A stretch of 64,000 nt of DNA from Anthracocystis setariae (lineage: Eukaryota > Basidiomycota > Ustilaginomycetes > Ustilaginales > Ustilaginaceae). The position numbers and the translations under genes were made by a program. Below the pieces are notes generated by a model. It was given only the letters and a program-made list of their open reading frames with translations, ran no database searches and was not told the origin of the DNA. The stretch lies in the NCBI GenBank assembly GCA_928724745.1, contig CAKMXJ010000032.1, forward strand, positions 1,054,001-1,118,000. The letters are read 5' to 3'. Shown piece after piece: positions 59,938-64,000 of this stretch; position 1 is the stretch's first letter; the number at the start of each line of letters is the position of its first letter.

Positions 59938-60835
59938 TGCTTCCCATCTACTCCTTTTCCTCTCAACGACGGCTGCCCATTTTCCATCGCGCCCGACCTT
60001 CTGTATTTGTGTTCCTACTATCGACATCGACATACCCGGACCTTGCATCCTCCTGCAACCTCACACCCAGCATTCAGCATTTGCATTTGTACAACAACAT
60101 AATCAGCATGTCTATCTTTTCCCGGGCTGACCGCAAGAGTCCATCGTCCCGTTCCTCATGATATGTGTTTTCCTGTGATTTCGCTTCGCATCAAAACCTC
60201 GCTCCACCCCTTTCTCTCTCTCTCTTTCTCTCTTTCACTCTCTCTCGATCTCTCCCCATCCATCTCCCTTTTTTATTCGCCTCTGTGCGATATCGCTTGA
60301 ATTCCTTATCCCAAAAGAAGAAGGCCCGTTTCGCGGGCACTGCGTCTTTTGGCATAATAATCGAGCGAAGATCAACCGTCCTACGGGACACTGAAGACTA
60401 GATACCTTCGGCTTGGGGGCCTTCTTTCGCTATCAGCCGAAGATTGTCGTAAGACGTCAATGATGGACGATAGATAGTAGTTCGCCCACACTTTTTCCGC
60501 TGCTGCCTCTTTCTATGAGTTTGAGCCTCGTTTCATCACGACTGCCTTCCAAAAGTGTCTGGTTGATTCCGTCACAGAAGGCGGCACAGATTCGTTTACG
60601 ATGTCAAGCAATGTCATTTTTATTGGCGTCTCATTCATTGCTTTCGGTGTCCTGTGACTTTTTGTGATTGTCGGTCGTGACGACGTAACATCACTTGTCA
60701 AAATTAAACGAGGTTCGGTTATTAAACCGGCGGCCGCTGAGCACGGTCGAGCCATCAGCTCCGCCAAAGTATGGAGCACAGTCTTCCGAACGTTGCGCAG
60801 AGGTTCAAGCTGGATTGCGCAGCAGGTCAGACCAG
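59938..60835. other. intergenic and probable 5' leader of the iminopeptidase gene
   Basis: About 900 bases with a CT-rich tract at 60217-60257. The last part is probably a non-coding first exon of the iminopeptidase, ending at the donor at 60836. An upstream ATG at 60772 would start a short frame that ends shortly after the splice. Confidence 0.45.
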
Positions 60836-60916
60836 GTAAGCTGTCGGTCAATTGCTCTCGGCAGGTCTTCTGACTCAACTTCGATGATCTGTGCCTCTCT
60901 TCTCGTTCGTTTGCAG
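60836..60916 (+). other. probable 5' intron of the iminopeptidase gene
   Basis: 81 bp, donor CAG/GTAAGC, a CTGAC branch-like site near 60870, and a pyrimidine tract ending TTTGCAG. An in-frame ATG (60884) lies inside it and is used only if the intron is kept. Confidence 0.55.
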
Positions 60917-61084
60917 CTGCCTCGACCGGTTCGAACCCGTCCACCATCGTTGCCATTGACTCGATTCAATCGCTACATCCAGTCCTCATCCCTCAAAAGC
61001 TCGCACAGGTCTCAGGCTGCGCCGCCTTCTCTGCCCTCCAGACCACCGCACAGAATCACTCGAGTGCATACGACCGCAAACAAG

Positions 61085-62125
61085 ATGGCTGCTTCCCTTG
61101 GACTTCACGCCGCCGATGTGGTCGACTATTCCGAAGCGGCTCGTTCGCTATCCGGCTACAAGACTGATTTGCGAAAGGTTTATCCCGAGATCGAACCGTA
61201 CGACTCTGGCTTCCTGCAGGTCGATGATCGTCACTCGATCCACTACGAATGGTGTGGAAACCCCAACGGCTATCCCATCATCAACGTCCACGGTGGACCT
61301 GGAGGAGGAATCTGGTCCGAGGATCGTCGCTGGTATGACCCTGCTCACTACCGCATCCTCCTCTTCAGCCAGCGTGGGTGCGGTAAGAGCACTCCGCATG
61401 CCGATCTGGTCGACAACACCACATGGCATCTAGTCGCCGACATTGAGAAGCTGCGCGAGAAGTTTGGCATCCAAAAATGGCATGTCTTCGGTGGCTCTTG
61501 GGGCTCCACTCTCTCGCTCGCCTACGCCCAAACCCACCCGGACCGCGTGAGTGCCTTGATCCTCCGAGGAATCTTCACCCTGCGCAAATCCGAGCTCGAG
61601 TTCTTCTACCAAAAGGGCGCCTCGAACATCTACCCTGAGCAATGGGAGACCTACCGCGATGGAATCCCGCTCGCTGAACGCGACGACTTTATCAAAGCGT
61701 ACAACAAGCGTCTCACATCGGACGATGCTGCTGTCCGGATTGACGCCGCGCGTCGTTGGAGCACGTGGGAGAACTCGACGTCGAAACTTTACCTCGATGC
61801 AGCCGCGCTTGCCAAAGGCGAAGATGACGATTGGGCGCTCGCGTTCGCCCGCATTGAAAACCACTACTTCATCAACGAAGGCTGGATGGACGACGGCCAA
61901 TTGCTTAAGAAGGAAAACATCGACAAGATTCGTCACATCCCTGCAACCATCATTCAGGGAAGGTACGATATCGTCTGCCCAGCCACCACCGCTTGGGAAC
62001 TCCACAAGGTCTGGCCCGAGGCCGAATTCCACATGATCCCCGACGCAGGCCACTCCGCCAAGGAACCTGGTATCGCAGACCAACTCATCCAAGCCACAGA
62101 CAAGTACCGCTCCATCACCAACTAA
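61085..62125 (+). CDS. proline iminopeptidase (alpha/beta hydrolase, peptidase S33)
   Basis: From the ATG at 61085 the protein has 346 residues and full-length family features: the oxyanion loop HGGPGGG, FSQRGCGKSTPH, the nucleophile elbow GGSWGSTLSLAYAQ (catalytic Ser), the acid in GRYDIVCP and the base in DAGHSAKEPG. The enzyme releases N-terminal proline from peptides. The same frame is open upstream to an ATG at 60884, which would add 67 residues rich in Arg, Ser and Pro without acidic residues (from about MICASLLVRLQLPRPVRTRP), resembling a mitochondrial presequence. That ATG lies in a probable intron, so intron retention could make a mitochondrial form and splicing the cytosolic one. 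Confidence 0.9.
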   Translation: MAASLGLHAADVVDYSEAARSLSGYKTDLRKVYPEIEPYDSGFLQVDDRHSIHYEWCGNPNGYPIINVHGGPGGGIWSEDRRWYDPAHYRILLFSQRGCGKSTPHADLVDNTTWHLVADIEKLREKFGIQKWHVFGGSWGSTLSLAYAQTHPDRVSALILRGIFTLRKSELEFFYQKGASNIYPEQWETYRDGIPLAERDDFIKAYNKRLTSDDAAVRIDAARRWSTWENSTSKLYLDAAALAKGEDDDWALAFARIENHYFINEGWMDDGQLLKKENIDKIRHIPATIIQGRYDIVCPATTAWELHKVWPEAEFHMIPDAGHSAKEPGIADQLIQATDKYRSITN

Positions 62126-62236
62126 CCCCCATTTCCACCCATTAACTTGGCTCGAGTCGCATTGGTCCATTGAATTTAAAAAGCGTCTGCATCTCGATCG
62201 AAACGATCTTGTCTGTGTCGATGAAGTCTGCCCAAG

Positions 62237-64000
62237 TTAGACATCGATACCAAGCTTGCGCAGCTTGTCCAGCCTATCCGCCTCTCTACTGAAATGCAAC
62301 CTGCGCATCTCATCTCTCTGCTCCTTGCTCAACAACGCCCAATCCGCCTCCCCGACCTCATCCAACTGCAACGACGAATCCAACAACACACTCAGCCGAT
62401 CGGCCAACTTCTTGATCGCCAAAACCTCCCCGCCACCAACCCTCAACCCCATCCGGAACAGATCCGTCTCGCTCACCTTGCGCCGACCGTCTTTCGACGT
62501 CACCACGAGTCCTCCCGCCGCCGACGCCGACGCCGACGCCGACGCGGTCGCACCGATGCCGAGGATCATCTCGATCGCTGCATTGCGGTAGAACTCCGTC
62601 GGCAGCGCATCCAGCGAGACGATGGCGCGTTCCAAGGACGCCAGCTTGTGTCCATTCGGATGAAGCGGTGTCGAGGGGGTGAGGACGGACCGGATGACAT
62701 GGTCTTTGGCGATGCGTACCAGTTGAGATGGCATCAGCGGCTTGGGATCGTCACGACGGAGCGGGTCGAGGAAGATAAGAGGGTCTGGCTCGGGAGGATA
62801 CTTGAGTTCCGAAAGCGCACGCAGTGTGGGTGATGATGGACGATACAACGATGCACGAGCCTGATCATCAGACCCATCCGACGTCGATCGCACCACAGCC
62901 ATCCCGCCCTCGATCAACGGCTCGTTGACACTCAATTCCCCAGCCACCTCCGACGAAGCCTCTGCCTCCTGCTGAGCACCCTCGGATTTTTCGTTTGCTG
63001 ACGCGCTGTTCCCCTCTGGAGTAGATGGAACGATTTGAATCTTCTGCCTCCTTTTTCTCTGCTCTTCCGCCTGCCCCTCCTCTGTCTCAACGTGCAAAAG
63101 CATGTCATTGTCTACAATGAAGCGGATAGCCTGTCCTACCGCATCAACGTGCTTCTCGATCTCGGTGCGCAGCAACTGCCGCAACAGATCAGGCTGATCG
63201 AATGGGTTCACAGGTGGGGGTCGTGGATGGGGTCGCCGCATTTGCCTCTGTTGCTGCGACTGTGGTTGCGTCGAAGAGGTCGAGGCGGATGCAGTCTGTG
63301 TTTCGTGCCGCTTGTTGCACCGATCACCGTAGCTGCAGCGACCTTGTAAGAAATGGGTACATATTGGCCGTCGGTCCTGTTTTGCTTCCTGCGTCGGAAT
63401 GATGGCATTTGTTGCGGAGGCTGAAGCCGCATCCTGGTCAACACCGTCGGGGGGAGCTCTCGAAGAAACCTCTTCGGGCGCATCATCCGTATCGCTCTCG
63501 TCTCCGTCTCTTTCTTGAATCGCAGTCCCAGCAGGAGGACCTTCCTTTCCAGCCACCGCAACGGTCGTCATCGTATCGCTAGAATTGTCCACTCTTGTCC
63601 TTTTGGCCTGATGTGCTGAGGTGGACGCTACTTCCGAATCCTGGTCGATTTGCTGCGAGACCGGTTCGGATGCCACTGCGTCCCTTGGCCGCTTGCCCTT
63701 GTTTGTTGGACGCGGCCCGTAGATCAGCTCGCTCCTCATTTGCCTCTCTTCCTTCTCCTTGAGCTTCTGCTGCACGACTTGTTGTGTGGGCCATCGTTTC
63801 TTGCGCTGATTGATCCACTCGGCGATCAGTTCCGGTGTATCGAGCTGGATGTTGAGACCGGAAATGGTAGCATCGGCAGGACCGTCGAGTATTCGTTCTT
63901 CTTCCACACGGGTAGCAGCCGTAGATTCGCCTGCATCGCCTTCGTCAGACGAGCATTGTGAAGCATTTGAGAGGTCTTGGTCCGAGTCAGCGTCGTCGGA
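62237..64000 (-). CDS. NUFIP1/Rsa1-like snoRNP assembly factor (5' end outside window)
   Basis: The minus-strand frame is open from the window edge to a stop at 62237, at least 587 residues, with no ATG near the edge, so the N-terminus lies beyond 64000. The block ISGLNIQLDTPELIAEWINQ, followed by RKKRWPT, matches the conserved NUFIP1/Rsa1 peptide that binds Snu13 in box C/D snoRNP assembly. A CCCH finger (ICTHFLQGRCSYGDRCNKRH) follows, as in NUFIP1 relatives. The rest is charged and low in complexity with an Ala/Ser run near residue 485 and a helical C-terminus. The predicted role is nuclear assembly of snoRNPs with the R2TP complex. Confidence 0.75.
   Translation of the reverse strand, partial: SDDADSDQDLSNASQCSSDEGDAGESTAATRVEEERILDGPADATISGLNIQLDTPELIAEWINQRKKRWPTQQVVQQKLKEKEERQMRSELIYGPRPTNKGKRPRDAVASEPVSQQIDQDSEVASTSAHQAKRTRVDNSSDTMTTVAVAGKEGPPAGTAIQERDGDESDTDDAPEEVSSRAPPDGVDQDAASASATNAIIPTQEAKQDRRPICTHFLQGRCSYGDRCNKRHETQTASASTSSTQPQSQQQRQMRRPHPRPPPVNPFDQPDLLRQLLRTEIEKHVDAVGQAIRFIVDNDMLLHVETEEGQAEEQRKRRQKIQIVPSTPEGNSASANEKSEGAQQEAEASSEVAGELSVNEPLIEGGMAVVRSTSDGSDDQARASLYRPSSPTLRALSELKYPPEPDPLIFLDPLRRDDPKPLMPSQLVRIAKDHVIRSVLTPSTPLHPNGHKLASLERAIVSLDALPTEFYRNAAIEMILGIGATASASASASAAGGLVVTSKDGRRKVSETDLFRMGLRVGGGEVLAIKKLADRLSVLLDSSLQLDEVGEADWALLSKEQRDEMRRLHFSREADRLDKLRKLGIDV

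Noticed and set aside
60928..60938. GGTTCGAACCC, like a tRNA box B
   Set aside because: No box A at the right distance and no cloverleaf; the sequence is just after the iminopeptidase intron.

Overview
The window is nuclear DNA from a basidiomycete, most probably a smut fungus of the Ustilaginales (Ustilago/Sporisorium/Pseudozyma type). The reasons are long, mostly intronless genes at ordinary fungal GC, short GTAAGT...CAG introns where introns exist, a division-1 chitin synthase, a Zn2Cys6 regulator, a TTAGGG-type interstitial telomere repeat, and basidiomycete-style retroelements. The species is an inference; no single marker gene settles it.

Layout. 1-2 kb: the 3' end of an unrecognised gene and a decayed gene on the minus strand. 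2-13 kb: a secreted Gly/Lys/Asp-repeat protein, a DUF4203 (TM7S3/TM198-like) membrane protein, an arrestin-fold protein with a PPxY motif, and an Air1/2-type zinc-knuckle protein of the TRAMP complex. 13-16 kb: chitin synthase. 16.7-21.6 kb: a full Ngaro/PAT-like tyrosine-recombinase retrotransposon with identical split direct repeats, hence a recent insertion. 22.5-38.4 kb: a gene fusing the exosome subunit Rrp42 to prephenate dehydratase, the condensin subunit Ycg1/CAP-G, the siroheme enzyme Met8, Ski3, and a Zn2Cys6 transcription factor.

38.8-51.07 kb is a mosaic island unlike its surroundings: a short telomere-like repeat, a degenerate 28S rRNA fragment, a 30-bp palindrome, and an AT-rich decayed LINE broken by two GC-richer blocks. 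The larger block (about 40.8-46.5 kb) carries an intact orphan open frame of about 788 residues with the signatures of a multisubunit RNA polymerase beta/Rpb2 subunit, facing compact plus-strand frames of unknown origin. The island ends in a 27-nt poly(A) tract. This is the best candidate for an undescribed element.

51.9-64 kb returns to ordinary housekeeping genes: mitochondrial phosphate carrier (Mir1), GPI ethanolamine-phosphate transferase 1 (Mcd4), glycine-cleavage T protein (Gcv1), a basic coiled-coil protein, a proline iminopeptidase with a possible mitochondrial isoform, and a NUFIP1/Rsa1-like snoRNP assembly factor cut by the window end.

There are no operons. Functional links are modest: three genes (Air1/2, Rrp42, Ski3) belong to the RNA exosome and its cofactors, and Rrp42 is physically joined to a phenylalanine-biosynthesis enzyme. 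No tRNA, CRISPR or intact rRNA gene was found.
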